The notes beneath the pieces were generated by a model, which saw only the letters and a list, made by a program, of their open reading frames with translations, was not told the DNA's origin and ran no database searches. A DNA stretch of 64,000 nucleotides, from positions 1 to 64,000 of the forward strand of contig QPMI01000534.1 in assembly GCA_004431415.1 (NCBI GenBank), in the 5' to 3' direction. Positions 35,492-48,150 of the stretch are shown here, piece after piece (within the stretch, counting starts at the first letter, position 1; each line of letters begins with the position of its first letter). The position numbers and the translations under genes are program-made. Source of the stretch: Cyanophora paradoxa. Its lineage: Eukaryota > Glaucocystophyceae > Cyanophorales > Cyanophoraceae.

Positions 35492-37132
35492 CTAGAGCGC
35501 GAAGGCGAAGATGTCCTCCAGCTTGAGCGAGCCGGGGGCGCCCGCCTCGCCGATCTCGGGGTACACGCCCGCGTCCGCCTCGCTGAAGTCCTGCGCGCCG
35601 TACCCCCCTCGAGCTCAGAGACCGGCCCCGGGTCCAAAGGTCGGGGTCGAGATTGAGATTTGATCCGGACCTGGTCGTGGGTGTAGTGCGTGTACGTGAT
35701 GCAGCACCGCATGCCGGCGGCTGGCGGGCGCCGCGCTCAGGAAAGGGCCGCGGGCGGGGTACGCGGATCACTCCGCGCGCACCCTTGGCCGCGAGGAGGC
35801 CGATGCGGGAGTCCTCGATGACGACGCAGCGCTCGGGGGGCACGCCGAGGCGCTTCTGGGCCTCCTGGTAGATGTCCGGGTTCGGCTGCGGGCGGGGCCG
35901 GATCGCGCCGCGCGTCGGACGGGGCGCGCGGCGCGGCACGGCGGCATCTAACGCCTTTGCGCGCGGTGCAATATATATGAGCTATAGCTAACGATTCTGG
36001 CGGCGAAAGCTTAGACTCTAACTCCAATCTAGCTCGGCGACTGCGCGGACCTTCTTCCGCTTGACGTCGTCGCCGGCGATCACGAACTCGAACATCTCCT
36101 TCCACTTCGTGCCCAGCACCTGCGATTCCGCGCTCGGATTGAGGTCTCGTCCGCTCTGGCCGGGCGGGCCCGGCCGGCCGGCACCTTGTCGAGGACGCCG
36201 TGGCAGGCCTTGCGGTTGGCGGCGCTGCAGACGCAGATGGGAATGCCGGCCGCCTTCGCCTCCTCGATCAGGCGTCGGATGCCCGGCCGCAGCGGCAGCT
36301 TCCCCTCCTCGATGATCTGCGCGCGCGCGCCGCGCCGAGGCGATCAGTCCCGCCCCCGGCGCTGCTCCTAAGCTCTGCGGCGGAGCGAGACGCACGCGGC
36401 CGTAGCAGTCGTTCTTGTACGAGTAGAGCTTGTCGATGAGCGCCTTCTTCTCCTCCTCCGAGTCGCCGCACGGCCAGCCCTCCTTGTTGAAGTACCACGT
36501 CATCTTCTCGCGCCCGCCGCCGACCGAGTTCTGCAGCACTGCGCGGCGCGTGCGTCAGCTAAGGGTGCGCGCGGCGGCTGCGGCTGCGCGGGGCGCGCAC
36601 TCCCGTAGAAGGGCTCGTCCCTGCCGGCGGCATTCATCAGCACGCCGCATTCAAAAGTGTGATCGAAGCGAGGCGCGGCGGGCCGCGGTGCGGTGCGCAC
36701 CAGTGCACGTCGACGCCGTTGTGCTCAAAGGACTCGTTGTAGGTCATGCGGTGGCCCTCCTCCGTCTGAAAGCCGCCCGCGAGTCGGCGCGAGCGCGACA
36801 CGTGCTTAGCTTTCAGCCTCGCCTACCTCCGCGATGACCCCGTCGCAGTCGAAGATGAGAGCGATGTCCTTGGCGAGGGCCACGACCGCGCCGTTGAAGC
36901 CAAAGCGCGCCGCCCGGGACGACGCCCCGCAAACGGGTGCCGATGCGACAAACGTGCGGCTGGGCCGGGCGGCCGCACCCAGGAAGCTGGACCGGAGGGG
37001 TTCGCGCGCGCGGCGCGCCGGTGCCGGCTCCGCGAGGGGCGCCGGGTCGCACGGCTGAGGCGCAAACGGGCGGCTCAGGGGAGCCCGGCCGAGCTGCGCG
37101 CTGGCGCCCGCGAGGCAGACGAACGACGCCAT
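35492..37132 (-). CDS. cbbY: CbbY-type HAD phosphatase (xylulose-1,5-bisphosphate phosphatase-like), cyanelle
   Basis: Nine exons encode 328 residues: 37132-36827, 36765-36701, 36620-36601, 36538-36396, 36316-36185, 36119-36051, 35885-35783, 35720-35671, 35590-35492; phases agree. HAD motif I is ALIFDCDGVIAE, with catalytic Asp near 95 and 97. Motif II is the Ser of AGIPICVCSAAN, motif III the Lys pair of VKRKKPNPDIY, and motif IV VVIEDSRIGLLAAK. GHRMTYNESF and VGGGREKMTWYFN match the CbbY cap. In plants and bacteria CbbY removes a Rubisco-inhibitory sugar bisphosphate. The N-terminus MASFVCLAGA followed by a long Ala/Arg/Pro-rich leader fits a cyanelle transit peptide with Phe at position 4. 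Exon 3 is only 20 nt. Confidence 0.9.
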
Positions 37133-37411
37133 ACTATTACTATCCGGGGGTACGGCCTCCCCGCTGTTCTTCCCCCCTTCTCAGAACGCGTATCCCGCCG
37201 GATCAGCCCTCGAATCAAGCGGCCTGCTCGTTCTCCGGTTCTCCCGTTCTCCCTGGTGCGCGGAACTGCCTGCTAGAGCTGAACAATCACCCACGACGAG
37301 CCGTGGCTCGCCCGATCAGAATCTGGGCCGCGCGCGAAAGTCGCTGTCTCTGATGTCCCGCCCGCAGTGCGCAGGGCTACCTCAGACCGGATTCAGGCCG
37401 TTTTGCAGGAG
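37133..37411. promoter_or_regulatory. Head-to-head promoter, CbbY and MurA genes
   Basis: 279 bp lie between the two start codons. Both products look cyanelle-targeted, so co-regulation from this interval is plausible. No TATA element is seen. TTCTCCGGTTCTCCCGTTCTCC near 37230 is a triplicated TTCTCC motif. Confidence 0.4.
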
Positions 37412-39831
<2,420 letters not shown>

Positions 39832-40268
39832 TGATCGGCCGCACCCGGATCGGTTTCGTCTCCCTCGCGGCCCGTTTCCTTTCGCTCGCTCTGCAAAGTT
39901 TTGTCGGCGGTACGCCCCGCTAGGTCCGTCCCTCGTTTGCTTGGACCTCGGGCGCCGTAGTGCTCTGTGAATGTGTCGTCTTATGTACTTCGCTTTTCCT
40001 TTCTTTAGCTTGGCTGTTTCCCCATGCATAGTATTCTGCGAGAGGCAGTTTTAAACTCGCAGGCTTTGACCCCACGCGGCCGGCCTAGGCCTTGATGCTT
40101 TCTTAAAGCGAGCTGCTGTTTCACGCTCTGTTTTTTCACGAGGCTTCTGTGGGCTGTATGTTCACATCATAATGAAGAGAGCGTATCGAAACAATGCGTG
40201 CGATCGCGAATGCGAATAAGCCTCCATAAAACAATAAGGGAGACGTATGTATGAGCAGCTTGACAGAG

Positions 40269-40640
40269 AAATTTAGTTGAAACAAAGCAAATGCCGCAGT
40301 GCACTCGAATTCGAAGTCGAATTCGATGCCTTGAGAGAGTCCGGATCCAAGCTATAGCTAAGCCTTCAGGCTAAGCCTTCAGGAAGCCTGACTCAGTGAA
40401 GGTCTAAATTTGGAATCGCTGTCTACGTATATATATACGTATACATCTTGAGCTTGCTGGTATACGTATCTACATATCATAGTATGCAATCTAGTTGAAA
40501 CAAAGGAAATGCACTCGAATTTGAATTCGAATCTCACGAGGCCTTGAGAGGATCCAAGCTAAGCCCTCCGAGGCTCTGGAAGCCTTAATTCGAAGGATTA
40601 AATTTGGAATCGTTGTCTACATCTTGAGCTTGCTGATGTC
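40269..40640 (+). repeat. Diverged direct repeat, two units of roughly 150-220 bp
   Basis: The series TAGTTGAAACAAAG, CACTCGAATT, CCTTGAGAG, AAATTTGGAATCG, TGTCTAC and ATCTTGAGCTTGCTG occurs first from about 40274 and again from about 40493, with small insertions between blocks in the first copy (a palindromic ACGTATATATATACGT). Confidence 0.7.
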
Positions 40641-41085
40641 TACATACAATCCCAGCTAGTATCGATGACATTGTACAATATGGAATATCATACCAATCAC
40701 TTGTAGATCTTACAAATGCGCGTGACTCAGCCGCAGCGGTCAAGCCGGAGTCTGTACAGGAGTGGTCGCAGGAAAATTTGGAAAGGGGCATGAATACTAT
40801 GAAAATAGCCATGGACCGTTACCGAGTGACATGAATCTTAACCTACATCCTATTTAAAAATGATCTATACACAGCGAGCCTTATAGAGGGGGTGAGACAA
40901 TGACGCTCACTCTGCACTATACAATTCTGAAAAGCTGTGGGTAGAGCTGATCTTAAGGCAGTCAATGGTGCAAATATAAGAATCTGCCTGTCCGGCGGTC
41001 TGCCGGGCTACAACTACAGCTACAAAAGCAGCCTGGGCCTGCTCAAGCTTGATGCCCGATGAGGAGGGCAGGGTTTCGGGCAGGG

Positions 41086-41170
41086 CGGGGCCCGAGGCCT
41101 GGCCGGGCGGGGCCCGAGGCCTGGCCGGGCGGGGCCCGAGGCCTGGCCGGGCGGGGCCCGAGGCCTGGCG
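41086..41170 (+). repeat. 22-bp tandem repeat, about four units
   Basis: The unit GGCCTGGCCGGGCGGGGCCC and two further bases is repeated almost perfectly about four times. It is extremely GC-rich and palindromic. Confidence 0.9.
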
Positions 41171-41640
41171 CGGGCTACAGGGTGCTCGAGTTGCGGCGCC
41201 CGAAGAAGGCGGCGGCCGAGCTGCGCGCGGGGCGGCGAGCGCGGGGGCGGGGGCGGCGCGCGTGAGCGGCGGCCAAGGCAGAGGTGGAGGCGGAGGCGAC
41301 GGCGGCGGGTCCTCCCTTCCTCTCCCTGGGCCCGGCTCTCCCCTTTATAAAGGCAGGGGCGCACGCGACGGAGGAGCTCAGGCGACTGAGCGTCCGCGAG
41401 AGGATGGGGGAGAGGGGGGCGGGTGACTCGCCCCCCTCCTCCCCCTCCTCCCCCTCGCCCCCGCTCCCGGCCCCGGCCCCGTCCTCCCCGCTGAAGGCGC
41501 GCGGAGGTAAGAGGCCGCCGGGGAGTAGAGGGGCGGGGCGGGGCGGGGCGCACGTGGGGAGGCCCCGCCGGGGAAGGTTCGCCGGGTCGCACTTGCCCAC
41601 CTGCCCGCCCCGGGGCGCGGCTTCAGCTCGCACGCACGAC

Positions 41641-44600
41641 TCAGATCAGAGTTCGCACCTCGCCCAGCAAGTAGAACGTGGTCATCGGGCCCTGCGCGCG
41701 CGCGCGGGCGGGCCGTCCGGTCAGCCGCGAGCCTGGCCGGGCGGGGCCGGGCGGGGCGGGGCGAGCGGGCGCGGGCGCGCCTTGCCCTTGACGTCGATCT
41801 GGCCGCGCGGCTCGAAGACGAAGGCGTCCCGCAGCCGCTCCCGCACCGCCCCGCTCACGTGGATCTGCACGCGGATCAAATCTAGATCTGGCTCGAGCTT
41901 GCGGCGCGGATGGAGCGGGGCGCGGGCGGACCATGCCGGGGGTGCCGTGGCTCTCCATGCGCGAGGCCTGAACGTACAAGGAGCTCAGAACAAGAAGCTT
42001 AGGGAGGAGGGGGAGGAGGGGGCGGGCCGTGTTGACGGTGTCGCCCCAGACGTCGTACACGAACTTCTTCACCCCGATGACCCCCTGCGCGCGTGCAGCG
42101 CACGCGCGCCCCTCGGGTGAGCGGAGGCCAGCGAGGCCGGCCGGCCGGCGAGCGGGCGGGCGGGCGTGCGGGCGGGCGGGAGGGCGCGGGAGCACCGCGA
42201 CGACGTCGCCGGTGTGCATCCCGACGCTGGCAATGGGCGGGCGGCTGGGTCACTTGTGTGGAAAAGGGGCAAGGGTAGAGGGGTGCAAGGTCAGGGTCTA
42301 GGTCTAGCCCAGGCGAGGACGAGGGTCCTGGGGGAGAGGCCAGGTCAAGGTCTAGGCCGGGCGGGTCTTGGGTCTTGGGCCGGGCGGGCGGCGGGTATGA
42401 GGCGAGAAAGGCAGGCCGCATGGTGAAGCTTAAGCGTGTGCCGCCGGAGTCCCGCTCTAGGTAGAATTCGAGAGCAAGGGATCTGGGCGCTCGGAGTTGG
42501 GCGGGCGGGGGTCTATGCGCGGACCGCATGGCGAAGCGGGTGCCGCCAAAGTGGCGCTGCTGCCGTATCGCCGCCATCATGTCCACCGCGAACTGCGGGG
42601 GCGAGGGCTCACGCGGGGAAGGAAGGACGAAGAAGGAGGCGGGCGGGCGGGCGCACGCGGGCCATGCGGGCGGTGGGCGCGGCGGGGTCCCCGCTGACCT
42701 CCTCCTCCGGCAGGCCGCTCGCCACCACTGCGAAAGGGGGCGGGCGGCTCGAGCCCGGGCGGCGCCAAGCGCGCAGCTCGGGTCGGAGCTCAGGCGGGGG
42801 CGCACTGTAGCAGTCGCCGATGGTCTTGATCTGGCGGGAGGGCGCGGGCGGGGACGCGCGCACGCACGCGTCAGACCGCGGGGCGGGCAGCGCAGCGCAG
42901 GGCGGGGCGGGACGCCGCCCTACTATCGCGCTAAAGGGCGGGGGCGGGGGGCGGGGCGGGGGGCGGGGGGCGGGGCGGACCTTCTCGAGGCGGTGCTTGT
43001 CGACGAGCGCGTCAAAGTCCTGCGGCCGGCCCGGCCCGGCCCGGGCGTGTCGGCGGGGGAGGGCCTCGCGGAGCGGCGGCTCGTCTTAAGGTTCGCTCGC
43101 GCAAAGGGGACCCCAGGCCCGGAGCTCTCTATCTGAGCTCGAGCGGGCGGGGGGCGGGGGCGGGGGGCGGACGGTGAAGACGGCGTTGAGGCGGTCGACG
43201 AGGTCCCCCGGGTCCATCCCCGACGCCAGCCGCGTGAACCTGTCCGCCCCCGCGCAGGGGGCCTTGTGTTAGCTCGCCGCCGCCTCCGCCCCGGGTTTAA
43301 GAGAGGGGGGCCCTCCCGGGGCCTTAGAGAGAAAGGCCTTAGCGCGGCCCAGGGCTTGGAGGAGGGAGGGGCGCCCCGGGGCCCATTCGTCGAGCCGGAG
43401 AGAGAGGCGGAGGCTGTACCCCCTGGGCTCGGCGGCGGCGAGGCCTAGGAACCCACTGGCGCCCCGCGGGATCGCGCAGCTGCAGCAGCGCACCCGACGA
43501 TGTCTGCGAAGAGGATGCAGACTGCGGGGCGGGGCGGGGCGCCCGCGTGAGCTCGAGCGGGGCAGGCGCCGGCTAATGATCGGCGGCTGGCGGCTCTCTC
43601 ATCACCGTTGCGGTGGAGGCGACTCTGGACGCCTGCGGATCGGATTGAGGCCGGTCAGGGCGCGGCGGCGAAGAAAGGGAAGGAGCGCTAGGGCAAGGCA
43701 AGGCCGGGGCCGGGTGCACGGTGCGTCTTCATCATCTCCCGCATGATCTGCGAGCGCGGGCGCCGATCGTACATAAACGGCAGGAGCACTGCCATACGCG
43801 CGGATGCGGGTGCGCATAAAAGGCCCCAATCGTGCATAAACGGCAGGAGGCGGCCGCGGAGGGATAAAGCCTAAGCCGGCTGAACCGATCGGGGGCGCGG
43901 TACCTTCGGGGGCAGGAGGTTGCAGAGGAGGAGGTCCCGGCTCTGCAGCTCCTCCTCGATGCTCCGCTTCGACGCCGCCTCCCCCTTGATCCGCGCCTGC
44001 CCGAGGGAGCGTTGAAGTGAGGGGCGCCCTGGGCAGGGGCGGGCCGCCGCCGCCGCCGCCGACGCGCCTCGAGGGCGCGGAGGGTCTTGAGGAAGGAGCG
44101 CGCCGCCGCCGCCTCGCCGGCGCCCCAGGGCCTGCCCGAGCGAGCGAGCTCGGCGCCAGGCGGGGCGGGGCGGGGCGGGGCGAAGCGAAAGCCCGCGCCT
44201 GCAGCGGCCGCGGACGGACTGGCGCCACGCGGCGAAGGAGCCCCGCGGCCGCAGCGCCTGCGCGCGCGCCCCTCAGCTGAGCGCTCGCGCGCCCCTCAGC
44301 TGAGCGGGCCTGGGCCTCGGGGCCGGAGGAGGAGCGGAGCTGGGCGGCGGTGTAGGGGAGCTCCTCCGAAGAGCCGCTCCACGCCACCTCGTGCGCCCAC
44401 TCTGCGCCGCGGCCCCGCCAACGTGACTCAGGGGCCCGGAGAGCAAGCTTGGCCCGCGGCCCGCAGTCGCTCGCGGACCGCGGCGGAACCATATGACGGC
44501 CGCGTCGCGCCGCCCGCTCAGGAACGCCACCAGAGCCCCGCTCGCCGCCGCCGCGTACTGGAGGGAGGTCAGGGGGATCGGAGGCGGGGGGAAGAGAGGG

Positions 44601-47229
44601 GGGGGGGGGGGGGGTGGGGGGGGGGGCGCCTTCTCGGCGGGGGGGTGGATGCGCTGCAGGCAGTCCCACGACGCCACGACGTCCATCTGATCGCGAACGA
44701 AGTTCGACCAAGGAAGCTTGGAGGGGCCCGCGGGGGTACGGCACCGCACCGTGCTGGCGGAGAGGGCGGGGAAGAGGGCGAGGCACTCGGCCTCGGAGGG
44801 GGTCTCCCCCCTGGGGGCCCCGGGTGAGCCACTCGGGCGGGCTGGCTGGGGCGCTCGGGCGGGGCTGCCCGCACGAGAGGCTGGCGCTGCCGCTGGCGAC
44901 GATGGCGCAGCCCGTCGCCTCCACCAGCTGCGCGCGCGCGGGGGGCGGGAGCGTCTGCGTCGGCCTCGAGCTGGATCGGAGGGGCGGGCTGGATCGGAGG
45001 GGCGGGCTGGATCAAGAGGAGAAGGACTAGCTGGATCTAGAAGAGTGGACGTCAGCAGATCCAGGAGAGCGGACGTCCCCGGGCCCGGTTGAAGGCGTTG
45101 GGGCCCAGGCGGCGGGGCGCGCTAGCGCTGGATCTAGTCTCTGCTGGATCTAGAAGAGTGGACGTCCAGCTAAGGTCCCGCCTGGAGCCGGAGGCGACTG
45201 GGGCGTCTGGGCGGCGGGGCGGGCGCGCACGCGGGAGACGTGCGAGTCGCGCTCCTGCAGGGCCGCCAGGAAGCGCCCCTCCGCCGCGCTGCGGATCAGC
45301 GCCGCCTGCGCGCGGGGCACATGAGCAGGAAGAAGAGAGGGCGGAGGGCGGGGGGGCGCGGGGGGGCCGGGCGGGCCTGCATGGCGGAGACGCGGGCCTC
45401 GCCTGCGCGCTCCTCGCGCTCCCGCGACGCCCGCAGCGCCACCGAGAGGCTGCCGGGGCCGGGGCCCCCGGCGTCAGTCACGGCGGGGAGAGAAGGGGGG
45501 CGGGAGGGGAGCGGCACCTGTGGGCGACGACGAGCACGGCGGAGCGGACCTCGAAGCCGACCCTAAGGGCGGGGAGGCAGGCGACGTAGGCGTCGTCAGG
45601 CGGATGCAGATGCAGAAATTGCGGGGGATGGCAAGGACGAGGAGGAGGACGAAGAGATGTTCGGGGGGGGGGGGGGGAAGGGCCTCGCTCACTCGCGCGG
45701 GGTGCGGTGGTGCCCGACGGCGAGGCCCCACAGCTCCTCACGGGCCACCCCCCGCGCCTCCGCCTCCTCCTCCGGTGTCGCCGCCGGGGGCGGCGGGGGC
45801 GCCCCGACGACGATGGCGGTCGTGAGGGAGGCCCGCGTGCTCATGTTCTGCAGGCGCAGGCGCGTCAGTCGGTGGAGCCGAGCCGAGCCGAGGGCGCGGC
45901 GCGGCGCGCCTGCATGTACGCCGCGTGGCACGCGTGCGGCGCCCGGAACTGCGGGGGAGGGGAGGGGAGGGGAGGGGAGGGGAGGGGAGGGGAGTGGTTA
46001 GGGGCACGAGCGGGGGCGGAGCCGGCGGAGGGGTACGGGGCCGCGCCTTGAGCCCGGCGGTCGCGGCGGCGAGGCGGGCATCGACGGCCTCCGGTACCAG
46101 CGCGGCCGGCCGCGACGCAGCGTCCACGATCATTCGCGACCTGGGGGGTACAGGCACAGACCGTCAGGGAGGGGGTACGCGAGCATTGGAGGAGCGAAGG
46201 GGGGTACGCGCCGCTCGCGGAGGAAGAGGGCGCGCATCTCCTCCGGGATGTCCGAGGCCGGGAAGTGTAGGTCGAGGTAGGAGTCGTACCCCGGATCGTT
46301 CAGGTACTCCCCCACCACGTGCCCGTGGCCGTCTCCCATGAACTTCTGCGGGCGATCGCGAACTCAGGCGGGGCTACCCCCCGCTTGGGGTTGGGAGGGG
46401 GGGGAGCAACCGCACGTAAATCATGACGCGGTCGTACCCCGAGATGCTGGCCATGGCGCGGGCGGCCGCCGCGCAGAGCTCCGCCTCGGGTCTGGCGATC
46501 GGCCCTTGGTTTCTCAGGGGGTACGAGGGAGGGGGCGGGCGGGGCGGCGCACAGGTCCCCGCGGAGCGCCTCTACCCCGGCGACGAGCCGCGCGGAAAGG
46601 TCAACGACGCTGTAGCCGGGGCCTTCGCGCTTGGCCCCTGCGGTCCGGATCCGGTCGGGCGCGGCTCGAATGGAATTAGATTCGGGGCGGGATCGGGTCG
46701 GGCGCACGCTCGCACTCCAGTATGACGTGGCCGCACCGGAGCGTTGGGAAAGCGTCCCAGCGGGTCAGCGTGCCTTGGACGGTGAACGCGAGGGGGAAGG
46801 GCGCGCTCGGCTGCGGCTGCCCCCGCGCCTCCGCGAAAGCCCGCACGTGAGACGCATCCTCCACGAGCTCGTCTATCTTCTTCCCGAGCAGGGCCGGCGC
46901 GGGACAGCCCAAGAGCTGCGCAAGCCGTTCGGCAACTTAAGCTTCCGTGTACGTACGTATACGCGGCGGCGCGGCGGAGCGGGCGGGAGGGCGGGCGGGA
47001 GGCGCGCCTCGACGTTGGCGGAGGCTCGCCGCACATACAAACCCTCGTCCAAACACAGGACGACCGCGAACGGTTGGATCTGCGGGGGGAGGGATCGGAT
47101 CGTGGGAGCGCTGGCGCGGACCGGAGGCTACGTATACCCGCGAATGTGACGCACTTTGTTTAATGTAAACGTGCCGAAGGGCAACTCCAGCACTACATCA
47201 CAAACGGGCTCCCCGGCTGAGGGAGGCAT
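41641..47229 (-). CDS. Phytochrome photosensor fused to class III adenylyl cyclase
   Basis: A single minus-strand gene with more than 25 exons. The N-terminal exons phase perfectly: 47229-47155, 47079-47008, 46915-46708, 46637-46553, 46491-46416, 46345-46212, 46140-46047, 45948-45910, 45847-45693, 45562-45518, 45449-45377, 45305-45231, 44927-44875. They give a PAS domain ([26 protein letters not shown]), a GAF domain ([37 protein letters not shown] with Asp204, SRMIVDAA) and [12 protein letters not shown], whose Cys255-His256 is the plant/cyanobacterial bilin-attachment site. A PHY-like region follows ([16 protein letters not shown]), with a helical linker ([19 protein letters not shown]). 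Cyclase exons follow: 43747-43720, 43521-43494, 43239-43173, 43019-42981, 42830-42806, 42727-42657, 42592-42525, 42226-42196, 42084-42028, 41967-41932, 41864-41781, 41691-41641. Metal Asp residues (FADIVGF, TIGDCY) are present, as are the ATP-type Lys (IKTIGD) and Asp (YDVWGD). Middle PHY exons are approximate. Confidence 0.88.
45928..45930 (-). other. Bilin-attachment cysteine codon
   Basis: The TGC codon in the RAPHACH exon is equivalent to the chromophore-binding Cys of plant phytochromes (consensus RAPHxCHLQYM). It is followed by the conserved His. Its presence predicts a covalently bound phycocyanobilin-type chromophore. Confidence 0.85.
45953..46001 (+). repeat. GGGGA polypurine tract in an intron
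   Basis: About eight GGGGA units stand in the intron just before the Cys-bearing exon. On the coding strand this is CCCCT-rich and acts as an extended pyrimidine tract ahead of the acceptor. On the plus strand it is a potential G-quadruplex. Confidence 0.8.
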
Positions 47230-48150
47230 CGAACGACCGTCTGACGTGCTTTACGATGATTACAGGTGGTGTTCCGGCACTCGGCGCTGTTAGCTATGCT
47301 GCTCCAACAAGACTGGCTTTGCTTGGTAAGGTTTCTGAGTACCCCCCAAGTTGGCGCTGGCACCGCATGCGCATGCGCGCACGCGCTGCGTTCGACGCGA
47401 GTCGGTCATCTTGCAATTGGCATCCTGCGCGAGTTGAGTCGACGTTTCGGGCGCATGCGCAAGATGACATGTGCAAGGCCAAGCGCTAGCACACTCGCGC
47501 GCGCGTGCCCGAACTGATCATGACGCGCTAGCTTACTGGCCCATGCATATGGCCAGCGGCGCCAGCGAGCGCCGCGGCGGCGCCGCGCGCTAGCCTAGCT
47601 ACAGCCTCCACAGACCTAGACGACTCGAGAGCTCGGGGGATCATCGGATTCTGGTACGACATTGAAAGCTCAGCCGCAGTCTGTGCGCTGCCTGCACTAC
47701 CTCCTGCTGCAGCAGCTACAGTTTCAAAGAAATACTCTGGGTGAGATCCTATCTGAAATCTGGACAGCCTGTGCGCAGCTGGTGAACAGGGTCTAGCTGT
47801 GATAGCCTAGCTGCCACCTAGATGCCTAGGCCTACGCCTCAAGTACAAGTACGATTTGACAGATTGAGAGTGATTGAGAGATTTGTCGCTGCTGACATAC
47901 CGACATCACATTCAGAGAATACATGCAAAAGTGAAAGAAAACACAACACTACGACTGAACAGGAGAAAAAGCACCGCCGGCGATAATTGCGATGATACGG
48001 CGAAAAAAAGGGGAACTGACCATGTGCAATACGCAAACAAGGGGTTGAATAATGCATGAATAGTGGGACCTCGGCCACCTTCTGGGGGGGGGGGGGGGGG
48101 GGGGGGAGTGTGGCCGTGTCCGGCTGCCCGGGGCCGGGGACCGCCTGGGC
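47230..48150. other. Intergenic, upstream of phytochrome-cyclase
   Basis: No gene is recognised. There is a GCATGCGC/GCGCATGC palindrome cluster at 47366-47460 and a CTGCTGCAGCAGCTACAG stretch near 47703. A run of about 21 G at 48087-48107 lies close to the 3' end of the next gene. Confidence 0.55.

Larger units (their letters stand above)
39832..41640. other. AT-rich intergenic region between MurA and phytochrome-cyclase
   Basis: The 3' flanks of two convergent genes lie here. No coding sequence is recognised. The interval holds a diverged direct repeat (40269-40640) and a 22-bp GC-rich tandem repeat (41086-41170). A GC-rich stretch near 41200-41600 forms Pro/Arg-rich frames without family resemblance. 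Confidence 0.55.

Noticed and set aside
41049-41640. Pro/Arg/Gly-rich frames downstream of the cyclase stop
   Set aside because: They are driven by a 22-bp tandem repeat and GC composition; no homology, and the cyclase ends at 41641.
43602-44924. A 440-residue continuous minus-strand frame
   Set aside because: It mixes real PHY/linker exons of the phytochrome-cyclase with read-through introns; the spliced phases give the better protein.
41641-47229. Guanylyl rather than adenylyl cyclase
   Set aside because: The specificity positions are Lys (KTIGD) and Asp (YDVWG), the ATP pattern; guanylyl cyclases have Glu and Cys there.
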